Positions 44,661 through 54,830 of a DNA stretch of 64,000 bases are shown here, piece after piece. The first letter of the stretch is position 1. The number at the start of each line of letters is the position of its first letter. The position numbers were made by a program, and so were the translations under genes. The stretch comes from Agrypnia vestita (taxonomy: Eukaryota; Arthropoda; Insecta; Trichoptera; Phryganeidae). The notes beneath the pieces are model-generated. The model was not told where the DNA came from. It saw nothing but the letters and a program-made list of their open reading frames with translations, and made no database searches. Location: positions 372,001 to 436,000 of the forward strand of contig JADDOH010023643.1 in the NCBI GenBank assembly GCA_016648135.1, written 5' to 3'.

Positions 44661-45390
44661 GCTGAGCGAACTAGTTGTACCTATTTTAAGGTTGTGTAGG
44701 TACGTAATGATTTTAAATTGTCCTAATACCTAGTGACGAATAAAAAATTGTTTTTTTTTTCAATTGATTCAGCAACATTGTAGATTGACATTTTAAAATA
44801 TTGATTATATTATTTGTATGTTTCGAGTGAAAGAGCATTTGAGATGTCTGAATAATCATGGTTTTTCTGAATTTGCAAATCATTTATTAGAAAATGATGA
44901 TGGTTTTGATAATAATTTAGGTCTTTCTATTTTGCACATAAATAATTTTGATCTGATATTGAATAATTTAGAATAATTAGAAATTAGTTAAGCATGTAAT
45001 AGTAAACAAAATATTATTAATAATCAATTAAATTTAACCACTAGCTCGATTCTTTTCTTATTTTTTTTCCAATAATTGTGTATAATCAAGAACTTCTGCA
45101 ATAATATTTAAAAATAATTTTTAAGCAATTTAGAAAAATAAAAAAAACAAAAGATAATATTCATTTTTATATTTTGACATTTATAAAACATCCTGTCGAT
45201 GGATAGGTTTTCCTATACATGTAGGTATAATTAATAAAATATGAGTAGATACAAATAATACAATAAATATTTAAAATAATACTTGTTTATAAATTTGCCT
45301 GATGTTAAATCATTATATTATTAATTAATATGGCAGTTAATACCTTACATTACACATAACCAAACCATCGATCCACTGTGCTTGAAACAG

Positions 45391-45512
45391 GTATAACTGA
45401 TTCCAAATTTATCCATTCTTTGTTCTATCATATATTGACTTCACGCATATGCACCTAAGCAACCGCATATCTACAACATTTATTCCAATTTCATTCCTTT
45501 TGCTATTTACCG
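45391..45512 (-). mobile_element. RTE-like LINE fragment, (GTTA)n family, diverged
   Basis: On the minus strand it follows the region NAVEMRSLRRMCGK...DRIKNE: GGAATGAAATTGGAATAAAT, GTTGTAGATATGCGGTTGCT, TAGGTGCATATGCGTGAAGT, TATGATAGAACAAAGAATGG. No tail, and many substitutions. Confidence 0.55.
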
Positions 45513-46188
45513 GCATCACTTAATTTTTTTTATTTTTTAATTTCTTACAGATACATTTTTTTTATATATATTACTTTGGAATCAGAACTCATTACGCCCC
45601 ACTAGTCTTTCTATATTTGACAAATTTCTATAATTATTTTCAGAGCACCATTCAGTTCGTTTCCTACAGTTACCCTCCTTCCAGCATCATTCTCTAACAT
45701 CATATTATATTCGGTATAGTATTATTTAATTGAAATAAACCGATAGAATAATATTAGATATAATTATATTACATGATTTTTTATTTAATTTCACGCTAAT
45801 ATTTCAATGTACCTACTAAAAAGTAAAAAATAAATTTTCGGACAATTTTTTTTTTTTGCTTCATTCTCCAAATAAAAGATGAGCGCTTACGATATGTATA
45901 TAGATTACAGAATTCTGTTGATGATGAAGAGAAAGCGCCCATGCTTTACTTTGGAGATAGGTAAAGTAAAAAAAAATGTCCTAAAATATATTTTTATCTT
46001 CTTAGTACTTAGGTCTAAATTTAAATATGAGCGTGGTTTAATTTTTTTCTCATGTTATATAATTTTCTTATAAGTTATTATTACAGTGTACAAAATCACT
46101 CCGGTAAGAAACTAGTGCCATCTTTTGGTGAGCCTATTAACTAATTTGCCATATGAAACTTTGATTGATTTTTTTTTGGGTCGCAATC
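45513..46188. other. AT-rich stretch, nothing recognised
   Basis: No gene or repeat supported. The 64-codon frame at 45879-46073 is basic and AT-rich without a domain. Confidence 0.3.
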
Positions 46189-46508
46189 CTAGAATTGGTC
46201 TGCAACAAGCACTCGCTTTCTCCACTCCTCTCTGTCATCTGCCAGCCTCTTCATCTCTTGGTAGGAGCTACAGCGTACATCTCAGATAATCTGGTCTACG
46301 TAGCTTAATCTCGGGCGGCCTCTACGATTGTCGCCTTCAACATTTCCTTCGGCGATGGTTATGGCCTATCCAAATTGCTCGCTGTTGGGCGATTCTGTTA
46401 AGGAGCCGCCTTTTTCGCCCACCCTGCTCAACACCTCGTCGTTTCGGATATGTTTGGATCAATGGATCCTCGCCATGCGCCTGTAGCACCACATCTCAAA
46501 GGCCGCTA
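46189..46508 (-). mobile_element. LINE ORF2 C-terminal fragment, third family
   Basis: On the minus strand: FEMWCYRRMARIH, a stop, SKHIRNDEVLSRVGEKGGSL, a degenerate middle, NVEGDNRRGRPRLSYVDQII, a stop, DVRCSSYQEMKRLADDREEW, RKRVLVADQF and a stop near 46190. EMW-C-YRR-M, then GRPR-x-S-x-x-DQI, then DRE-x-W is a recognised LINE C-terminal order. At least three in-frame stops make it dead. The segment is GC-richer than its surroundings. Confidence 0.85.
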
Positions 46509-46700
46509 GCCTCCCGTAATTGATTAATTAATAATGATAAATTAATTGGGTAATTAGTGAATATAATAATTGATTCATGTATTGTCATCAAGAATACGTC
46601 TGTTTGCAAAAATTTCAGCTCGATTGAACATTGGAAAGCGGATGAAATATCGATTGTAATATTCCGTTCAGACAAACAGACAAACATGTGAAGCTAATAT
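46509..46700 (-). repeat. MITE-2-like fragment
   Basis: AAAATTTCAGCTCGATTGAA and CAGACAAACAGACAAACATG resemble the inner part of MITE-2 (AGTTTTAGCTCGATTTGATC, CAGACAAGCAAGCAAGC at 9231-9516). No terminal repeats seen. Confidence 0.35.
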
Positions 46701-47019
46701 AAGAAATAGCTTGCATTATAAAAAATTCAAGCAGAAAAATAATTGGTGTTAAAGGTAGCATGAAAATAAATTTAAAAAAACACATCAACAGAAAAAATGC
46801 ATCTATGAATAATATTTATTTGGTTGTAAGAGAGCGTAATCAATTATTTGTTCAAATACTAAAGAGAGGATATCATCGTCTAACTTTAATAAGACATGTA
46901 CATTTAGTATTATTTCAATTATTTTGAAAGCCATTAAATAAAATCACATTTTATTGTTAAGTTATACACATAAAAGTGGGATTGTTCAATATATCAGGAG
47001 GCAACGAACCGATGTCGTT

Positions 47020-47520
47020 TAAAAAGTCTGCACTCTTTCTTGCGGCCTTCGAGCACTTCAAATGTAACAACTTGAATGACTTTTGTCAGTCAACAAACCC
47101 GATATCAAACGGAGCAACCGCCATTCTTCGACATTTTTAATCAGAGACCGGTCGTTTGCCGTCAGCCGGGCTTTCTGTTAAGAAGGGGAAAAAAGGCTTC
47201 GAAGCGAGGATCCCCGTCCAGAAACAAATCCAATTAACGCGAGACAAACCCACTGATTCAATGAATATTAATGAATTAACAAAGTCAATTTTAACGGGCG
47301 AACAAACAGCGTGATGGCTTATACACTCAGATAAATCTGGAGGCGATTTGGGGAAGGTTTCGGGGGTGGTCGGCCGGGCCTTTGTATGATCGGGCGGAAA
47401 GGATTGTCTGGTATTCTGTGGACCCCTGAAAGCCTCGGGATCACTTTATCTATGCCACACAGACCCTGGTCGCTTAGGGGTGAAAAAGGAACAAGTTACA
47501 CGTAGAGAAGCGTCCCTCAA
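47020..47520. other. GC-rich island 14
   Basis: About 500 bp with distinct sub-blocks: GGTCGTTTGCCGTCAGCCGG (47149) and GGTTTCGGGGGTGGTCGGCC (47357). Homeodomain-type ATTA cores lie between them (AATGAATATTAATGAATTAA at 47259). No ORF with a domain and no repeat match. With 29690-30180 it is the strongest candidate for a conserved regulatory block. Confidence 0.4.
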
Positions 47521-48579
47521 TGTTTCATTTCCATGCAAATATTTTTCAAAACTATCCTGCTTTTTGTTAGATTACCTTTTTAATTTTAATTCGGAAACGT
47601 TCATTTACCAGCAAACATTTTTTGTTTAATTTAATTATAATCATATACATAATCTCAATTACAAACAAAATTATTTGTTTGTAATTTGTATGTAAATTGT
47701 TTATTGTTTGTATAACGAAGCTTATATTCAATAACTCTCAAAAAATAATTGTTAAAAAAAGTTTTCAAAAACCCCTGTAGAAACTTTGTATGTGTCGCTT
47801 TGAATAAATAATTCACGGTGACTGGATTTGTTGAAACCATATTTCAACTTATTTCTTGCATCAAAATTTCGGATGAAGCAGACAAGTAAAACAAGAAATA
47901 TGTAAAAATAATCATGAAGCATTCACGTAAAATAAGTGTTAATAATTCAAAAAGTATATAATAAATAAATAATTTAATACAGTTAGAGGAGCGGGGCTCA
48001 AATGAATGTAAAGGGGTGCGTTTTTGTTTCCTTTGTATTCCTCCTTACAGTGTAAAAGTATCAGTACATATCAGAGTAAACGTTGGATTTACAATAGCCC
48101 TAAGGGTTGGTTTACACACACAAGTTTATGTATGAGCGTAAATAGTATCCCCTCTACATCTATTGAAAGAAGACGAAAGAAGAAATTCGGGAGAAAAAAG
48201 TCAACGCGTAAAAAAATCACTAGTTTCTGTCGATAAATAGCATTTTTTTAATGGCACTTCTAACTGTCTAACTAAGAAGCGCTTTCAATGAGTTTAACTT
48301 ATTTTATTGATACTTTCGTACTTATATTAGAACATAAGTTGGTAAAATACATCAAATAAAATGACATTCGCCGAGCAACACGCAATAACTGTCTGTTTTA
48401 ACACAAACAAAAGTGTAATAAAATTTCCAGAATACAACCAATAAAATGTATATTTTTCTTAATATTTTTAAAGTGTGGGACTCTAAAAAATCTGAAACAG
48501 AATACCTAGACAAAAATATTCTTTTACATGAGATGGAGAATATCTTTTATCATATTCACAGATAAAAGTGGTCACATCA
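47521..48579. other. AT-rich stretch, nothing recognised
   Basis: No gene or repeat supported. The frame at 48024-48236 ends in a Lys/Arg-rich tail (RRRKKKFGRKK), which reflects an A-rich stretch. Confidence 0.35.
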
Positions 48580-48860
48580 GGTCTGCCACATCCAATGTAG
48601 TCAAAATCTATGTGGCCCCTAAATCATCTACGACACAGGACCGGCCCTAGAACATATGGGCCGGAGATAAATCATTGATCAGGGGTGTACTCAGGATAAA
48701 CCGAGGCCCGCGATCGCTAATACATAAATCCTCCCGGCCGTGTGCTTATGTCGGATTTGGGGGTGTTCCCACCCGCTTTACAGAAGGGTGGGTCAAAAGG
48801 GAGGGAAGGGTTAAGCGCTGAGGAGCTAACGCGGATTTCGATGGATAAATTTTGAAAATG
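48580..48860. other. GC-rich island 15
   Basis: ACCGAGGCCCGCGATCGCTA and ACAGAAGGGTGGGTCAAAAG stand out. No ORF or repeat match. Confidence 0.35.
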
Positions 48861-49074
48861 ATTGTGCTATTTAGCAAAGTAATTATATTACTTCTTCTCC
48901 CACATTAAATAAATATTTTCTTGCTCACGCGATAACGATCACCAAGTTGTCTGTGGGAGCTGCATTGATACATGATGAATTTATTTTTGTTTGAGCCTTT
49001 TTATTCTAAACCATTGAAATATGTATTGTATCTAATCCATTGGCTTTTTCAACTTTCGATGGTATCTTTTGTAT

Positions 49075-49310
49075 ACCTCTGTTTTTGAAGGTAGATGGGG
49101 CTGTACAGGAACAGCCTTCAAACATAAACCGAGAAGAACAAGACCTAGGGAAAGACCCGAGCGTAGATGAGCGAGTCAAGACAGACTTGTAAGAAGGAGG
49201 CAAGTGTCTAACAGACTGGACTACAAGGGTTGTGTCAATGCGCAGGTGAGGTTCCATAGTAACTGGGATATAGAATCCCACGAGGCCACTTAAGAAGAAG
49301 AAAGAGTGAC
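49075..49310 (+). mobile_element. possible LINE 3' end with AAG-rich tail
   Basis: A GC-balanced segment ending AAGAAGAAGAAAGAG at 49291, similar to the (AAG)n end of the RTE LINE at 2790. Translations show no secure LINE block. The 106-codon minus-strand frame here is probably meaningless. Confidence 0.25.
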
Positions 49311-49407
49311 AATCACTCACAATCACATATTATTATTTTGGGGTATAAAAGCAATGGTTGCAATATCCAAAAAAATATAAAAAATTTCTGAATGCTGTCA
49401 GCGAGGA

Positions 49408-49533
49408 TTACCAATTTAAAATGTACTGAATTTCAGATTTTACGTATCTATTCCTTCAAAAATCATGTTTCCTATAAATTTATAGGCTACGTTTCCAATA
49501 AAATCTCTAATTCAGTACATTTTAAAGTAGTAA
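49408..49533. mobile_element. foldback MITE-1, copy 2
   Basis: Left arm TACCAATTTAAAATGTACTG, right arm in reverse TTACTACTTTAAAATGTACT. The core AAAATCATGTTTCCTATAAA and TTTATAGGCTACGTTTCC is shared with 4991-5119. Identity between copies is high over the whole 125 bp. Confidence 0.75.
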
Positions 49534-50644
49534 TTCTCTATGATTGCATTCTTTTTTGGTTATTGATGCCTTTTTAGCTCACAATTTATGTATTAAGTTT
49601 GGGACAATTATTATTAATGGTACATGTCGATTTTTTGGTCATGGAATTTAAAAGTTTTAAGTTGGGTTAAGTACCGATACACGTCCATAGTGTACGTGAA
49701 CGTTATATATGCGAGAAAGAGACAAAGTTATATGACTGCTTCACGCTAGACAGTAATGCAACAACGCAATCGACGCATGCTATCGGTTACGTACGCGTGC
49801 AGTGTGTTATTTTAATTTTAATATAAAATGAACTCATTGATAATAATAATTATTAAACCATTTCAAAACATACCTACATAACGGTTCAATTTTAACTAAA
49901 TTTTTTTTTTCACCTACTAGTTTCAACTGATAGAGGAAATCGATAGAGTAATTATTATTATTAAGATTGTGTTGATATTACTTATTTTCCTATTCATAAA
50001 ATAATTAAAAGTTTAACTTATATTGTAAAAACTATATTGTAATATTGAAAAAAATATACTTTACAAACTGTTCAGAGCCATGAGCAAAACATCGAGTTGT
50101 ATCGTGTATCCGTAAAGAGTATCTACATATTATGTTACATATGTAAATTATGATAATATGTTCTTGTTGATGTTACAAATAATGACTACTGAATCTTTAG
50201 CGTTTTGTTTTCAGCGGGTCTACCATTAATTACTTACGACCGCTGGGTACATGATTTTATTTTCAAAATAACGATGAAAGTTGATTTATGACGCATTTAT
50301 GAATGAAAAAATGTTAAAACTTATCCCGATTTCATGTGATGCATGTCAAAAATCCTCAGGTAATATAATTAGCATACGTTCGTATATATACCAACAAAAA
50401 AAAATATGCCTACAGCCTGCAAGACCTCCAAAGAAGACCGCATTTGCGACCAATCTAATGCAAGGTCTCTCCTTTCTAAATAAAAAGCTATTTTTTACAT
50501 AAGCCCACATAAATTACATAAAACAATCTGCTACGCATGCCCGTAAATCATATAGTTACATCGATACACACAGCTACAAGCCACGCCAGAAGGGCACGGC
50601 GTAGGGTGGCTCTACTTGTTATCGTTCTGGGACTCTCGGACTTG
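49534..50644. other. AT-rich stretch, nothing recognised
   Basis: A small CpG-bearing patch at 49740-49800 contains TCGACGCATGCTATCGGTTA. No gene or repeat supported. Confidence 0.3.
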
Positions 50645-50928
50645 CAACCTTTATCCGCATGAAAAAGATGTTCTGCAGTCATGATCTCAACCTAGGATTA
50701 CGAATTCGAATGGTCAGATGCTGCGTGTTTTCAGTATTATTCTATGGAATGGAAGCATGGACGCTTACCGAAGAACTGATAAGGCGACTTGAGGCATTCG
50801 AGATGTGGATCTATAGAAGAATTCTCAAAATAAGCTGGATGGACAGAGTTACGAATGAAGATGTTATGGCTCGGATGAATAAAGAAAAATAAGTTATTAA
50901 AACAATAAAAATCCGAAAACTTCAATAT
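50645..50928 (+). mobile_element. older LINE (fourth family), 5' part of an interrupted copy
   Basis: Reads MKKMFCSHDLNLGLRIRMVR, CCVFSVLFYGMEAWTLTEEL, IRRLEAFEMWIYRRILKISW, MDRVTNEDVMARMNKEK, one stop, then IKTIKIRKLQY at 50928. The protein frame resumes with LGHVMRHPEKY at 52158. The sequence V-R-C-Y/C-V-F-S-V-L-x-YG-x-E-x-W, L-E-A-F-E-M-W-x-YRR is a common LINE C-terminal block, related to the fragment at 46189. Confidence 0.9.
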
Positions 50929-52157
50929 TGTATTGTATTGCTTATATTGCAGTATTGCAGAATAATTTAAATGCACTTATCAACTGGTGTAATGTTAACA
51001 AACTTTATTTGAATATTCAAAAATGCCAAGTAATCACCTTTTTTAAAATAAAAAATCCCCTCTATTTTACGTATACGTAATTAAATGACATTCCTCTTGA
51101 AAGAGTCTAAATTGTAAGAGATCTAGGTGTGATATTTGATGAGAAACTAACATTTATTCCACATATTGACAATATCACTAATAATGCGTTGAAGATGCTA
51201 GGATTTATTTTGAGGCTTACAAAAGACTTTAACACTATAAATTCCATTAAATTATTATATACGTCTCTAGTACGAACTCAATTAGAATCTAATTCTCCTG
51301 TATGGTCTCCACATTATACTGTTCACTCCAATAATATTGAGCGAGTGCAGCACAAATTTTTGAGAGTTGTTAATTTTAAATTACACATACCAATAATGGA
51401 CATAAATTATAATTTTCTATTGTCTCTAATTAAACTAAATAGATTATCCGATAGAAGGAAAATTGCTGACCTCGTATTACTGTATAAAATCGTAAATAAT
51501 TATTACAACAGTTCAGAACTAACGCAGCTAATTTTTTATCACATCCCTTCCAGGAGCACTAGACAAAGTATATCGTTTCATTGTGACAATGTTAGTGTAA
51601 ATTATCTCTATAGCTCACCTATTAGAAGGCTCCATAGGTTAGGAAACGAGTATGGCTACCTATCGGATGTTTTTTCGGAAACACTAGCCGCCTACAAGAA
51701 AGCTCTTCTGGACGAATTCGGTCGTTTATAATTGGTTATTGATGTCATGTCTATCTCTTGTTTTTAGATTTTTGAATTTTACATTTCATTTTATTTTACT
51801 GTCATTTTTATTGCTTCTTGATTTTTAGATTTGATTTGTTTACAATTATTTCATTTTGTTGTAATTTTGTTGCTTCTTGAATTTCAGACATAATTATTTT
51901 AATTTGTTGTAGTTTTATTGATTGTTGACATTCATATTTGATTTGATAACTATTATTTCATTTGATGTAATTTTGTTATACTTTATGTTAAGTAATGTTT
52001 TATTTTTCTTTATATATCACTTTATTAATTGTTTTTGATAGAATTATACCTTATCTCCTTTTTTTATTATTACCTATCAATCTAAACATGTTTATATATA
52101 TTGTTTCTTTAATGGTACGTTGTACCGTGTATTCATTAAATAAATAAATAAATAAAT
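50929..52157 (+). mobile_element. young LINE insertion with 200-codon ORF and (AAAT)n tail
   Basis: The RT C-terminal region begins near 50944 (LQNNLNALINWCNVNKLYLN, IQKCQVITFF), has two stops, then is open from 51129 to 51731: MIFDEKLTFIPHIDNITNNA, LKMLGFILRLTKDFN, LYTSLVRTQLESNSPVWSPH, NIERVQHKFLRVVNF, then a C-terminal part with LNRLSDRRKIADLVLLYKIV. RDLGV-x-x-D-x-K-L-x-F-x-x-HI and LV-R-x-x-LE-x-x-S-x-V-W-S-P are signatures of many non-LTR RT proteins (Jockey/CR1 side). A 400-bp T-rich 3' UTR and a tail at 52136-52157 follow. It interrupts the older LINE between QY (50928) and LGH (52158). Confidence 0.92.
51783..51978 (+). repeat. degenerate tandem repeat in the LINE 3' UTR
   Basis: Units starting at about 51783, 51848, 51895 and 51954 share ATTATTTCATTTTGTTGTAA and TTTTGTTGCTTCTTGA-like phrases, with period 47-65 bp. 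Tandem 3' UTR repeats occur in other LINE families. Confidence 0.6.
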
Positions 52158-52375
52158 CTAGGACACGTGATGAGACATCCAGAAAAATACTAGATCTTGC
52201 ATCCCACAATGCAGGGAAAGATTGCCGGAAGAAGGAGGACTTCATGGCTGAAAAACTTGAGACAGTGGTTTGGCCAGTCTACTGTGGAGCTGTTCCGGGC
52301 CGCAGTAAACAGAGTCCGCATAGCCAACATGATAGCCAACGTCCGGTAAACGGACAGGGCACGAGCAGAAGAAGA
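52158..52375 (+). mobile_element. older LINE (fourth family), 3' part of an interrupted copy
   Basis: Continues the frame left at 50928: LGHVMRHPEKY, stop, then MQGKIAGRRRTSWLKNLRQW, FGQSTVELFRAAVNRVRIAN, MIANVR and a natural stop, with an AGAAGAAGAAGAAG tract at 52367. The GKI-x-GRRR-x-SWL-x-NLR-x-W...ELFRAA block is the usual end of this LINE group. Confidence 0.92.
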
Positions 52376-52734
52376 AGAAGATTCTCAGAGAGAAGGTCTA
52401 CTTGCAACCAGTAACGAGCAACATAAGTTTACTTCTTTAATAACTGCAAAATGAATTTGTGGTAATATTATTAATATAATTGTGATGTTCTCGTCTCTTG
52501 CATTAGGAGGAGAACTTTATAGGTATCGGGAATCCAGTCAAATTTGCTGTAGATACTGCTTCAAGATACTATATTGGTTGTACAATATTCACATGTTCGC
52601 GCGACAATATTACGGTATGCAAATAGAGCACAATCTGTTACTGATACGGTAGGTGCGTCAGAAGAGAGGGCGGCAAGATGGCGTTTCTCAATTCATAGCA
52701 TTCGCTCTCTCTCATTCATTCAGATAGACTCGGA

Positions 52735-52830
52735 TACGTTACAATAAAATTAACAAGAATATACTTTGGATTAACCACCAAATTTGTTAAAAATATAAAC
52801 ATTTTTTGGGGCCAATGATTCCTTTATCGG
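52735..52830 (-). repeat. dispersed repeat tail, hammerhead-like family, decayed
   Basis: Reverse complement: GATAAAGGAATCATTGGCCC, CAAAAAATGTTTATATTTTT and AATCCAAAGTATATTC. It follows the repeat at 62568 and 4351, but CTGATGA and GAAAC are not intact. Confidence 0.4.
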
Positions 52831-52868
52831 GATACTATGGATTAGTACCTAAATAATCTGATGACAGG

Positions 52869-53172
52869 ATGAAGATGAATAAGGATTTTCATTCCTACAA
52901 TACAAGAGGAAGCGACAACATAAGACTACCAAAGAAATAGAAAAACACCTCACAAAATTGTATGATGTATAAAGGTATAAAAATCTTCGATAGCCTGCCA
53001 AAGAAAATTCAAAACATGGAAAATATAAGGAGGTTTAAACTGAAGTGCAAAAATTATAAATATAAAAACTTTTAAATGATTAGATGGAATGCAACTTGTC
53101 CAAGTGAAATTATGTATTAGCCCACACAACATTATGTGTGGAATTAAAATATTAAGATAAATAAATAAATAT
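52869..53172 (+). mobile_element. LINE 3' end with (AAAT)n tail, fifth family
   Basis: Translation from 52869: MKMNKDFHSYNTRGSDNIRL, PKK, stop, KNTSQNCMMYKGIKIFDSLP, KKIQNMENIRRFKLKCKNYK, YKNF and a stop at 53073. H-x-YNTR...L-P...YKG-x-K-x-F-x-x-LP...F-K-x-x-L/C is the typical C-terminus of CR1/Jockey-like LINEs. A short UTR leads to GATAAATAAATAAAT at 53155. One internal stop. 5'-truncated. The 60-codon minus-strand frame is a shadow. Confidence 0.85.
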
Positions 53173-53643
53173 ATACCTACTTTTTATCCTGATATCCTGA
53201 AACATTTTAATATTTCAACAAATTTAGTAGCTAGTATAAAGTTTATTCTTGTTATTTGTTTATTTTAAGAGATGATGCCTTTGTTACTTTGACAAGCTAG
53301 TATTCTCGATTTGATGCTTGATTATTTCCGATGGGTCTCATTTCAACAATTTTTATCTGTTTTTCAAATGCGAAATTAGTTTTTCTCACAAAAAGTATAC
53401 ATATGACATATAGATATGAGTATGCTACATATAGATACGATTTTTGCAATTTGCTATTAAGGTTATTCAGGAACTGACACTTTTATAAACCCTGTTTTTC
53501 AATACCACGAGTTATGAAAAGAGCGAAAAGAGGAAAATTTACGAATTGATGTTTTCTTGCATTGCGTTGAATTTTATAACTCACACATTTATTTTAAAAT
53601 GTCTATTTCGTGCGCTACAGGCAATGGTTGAATAATTTGATAA
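53173..53643. other. AT-rich stretch, nothing recognised
   Basis: No gene or repeat supported. Confidence 0.3.
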
Positions 53644-53800
53644 AATGCTAAGATAGGCTGGAGGAGTGAAAAGGCTTGATAAAGTTAGGAATGAGCATTT
53701 CAGACGAAATTTTAAGCTTAAACCAATCACAGAGAAGATGGGAGAAGCCAGACTGATGGTATATATTTCACGAAACTGTAGACACAGAAGGAATCACATG
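53644..53800 (+). mobile_element. LINE ORF2 C-terminal fragment, sixth family
   Basis: Translation: MLR*AGGVKRLDKVRNEHFR, RNFKLKPITEKMGEARLMVY, ISRNCRHRRNHM. The pattern MLRW-x-x-GV-x-x-x-DKVRNE-x-x-R-x-x-x-K/L...KM-x-E-x-RL-x-WYGHV is a known LINE C-terminal block. Here the WYGHV site has decayed to VYIS. Too short too ORF-poor to be active. Confidence 0.72.
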
Positions 53801-53899
53801 TAATCGAGGATTTCCTAGCACTCTGGACGTGGAAATTACTAGAAGGCTCTAGAATAAACAGTGGAAATATCGACATGATTCGTGAAATGTTTGGAAACC

Positions 53900-54215
53900 T
53901 GAAACTATATATATGCGGGACGACGCTATTGCGACACAGTTAGTTAGTGCATTGTTGTGACCGAACGCTGTGTCATAGAAGCGAGCGATCGACCATAAAC
54001 AAGGGATAGGTATATAAAAGTTTAGCAAAATAGAAAAGTACCTACCTATGTATTTGTGGAATTATCTCGAGTGACGAATGTGAAATTAGTCAAAATATAT
54101 ATAATCCTTCTCCAGTTTAGTTCATGTTCAGAGACTTTGATGATAAATAAGAAGTTAAATAATTTCAATATTTCATTTGTTTTTCACTGCCGCGATCCCG
54201 TAACAAGAAACGTGA
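53900..54215 (+). mobile_element. possible solo LTR or LTR fragment
   Basis: A TATA-like ACTATATATATGCGGGACGA at 53907 is followed by ACACAGTTAGTTAGTGC, an initiator-like stretch. A second GGTATATAAAAG lies at 54009, and ATGATAAATAAGAAG, a weak polyadenylation context, near 54140. It ends TCACTGCCGCGATCCCGTAA. This layout recalls Ty3-type LTRs, but there are no paired LTR, primer-binding site or gag/pol pieces. Its boundaries are guesses. Confidence 0.3.
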
Positions 54216-54529
54216 CGTCAACCCCGTGACGACACGAAAAATATCAAAATGTCAAAAATGAATAAAAAATATATTAACAGAATATTAAGAACGCCCGCAT
54301 AAATCAGTCAGTCAGAATTCAGAAACAGGAAAGATGAAAAAGAATGCGTATATTTTTTTAATCGGTAAAACAGCCTGTTTTAATTGCGCAATCAATCGTT
54401 ATAATTTTTTTATTACGATTAATTAGCTGAAAAATGTTCACACCTAAGGCGGTTTCATGTTAAATGTTAAATTATAAATAGGAATGCAAAAATATCTTGA
54501 GTAATAATAAAATAAAAAATTAAAATGTC

Positions 54530-54830
54530 AAGGGTGGTGTATCCAAACGGTGGTCACCCCACCGGCACTTGAAGCCTTTCGGTTCCCATTTTTAGTCCAT
54601 AATCGCTTAATCGAAATAAATTACAGTGTGCGAGGGTATTACTTAACAGGGCCTACCCCCACCCGCCCGCCCGGCGGTCAGCCAAATCCTTTTCTAATTA
54701 GAATATAAATTACTTTTCCTACGGATATATGCCTAATACCCCCCAGAACACCTCCCCCTTCGCACACACTGACACGTGGTCAGGGGGGTGGGTTTAAAAA
54801 CCTAACGTCGGCCATGTCAATTTTTAGGGA
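54530..54830. other. GC-rich island 16 with a canonical G4 motif
   Basis: On the minus strand 54656-54672 reads GGGCGGGCGGGTGGGGG, four G-runs with 1-base loops. The homeodomain-like TTTTCTAATTAGAATAT follows at about 54690, and ACACGTGGTCAGGGGGGTGG at about 54774. No ORF or repeat match. Good candidate for regulatory DNA (inference). Confidence 0.45.
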
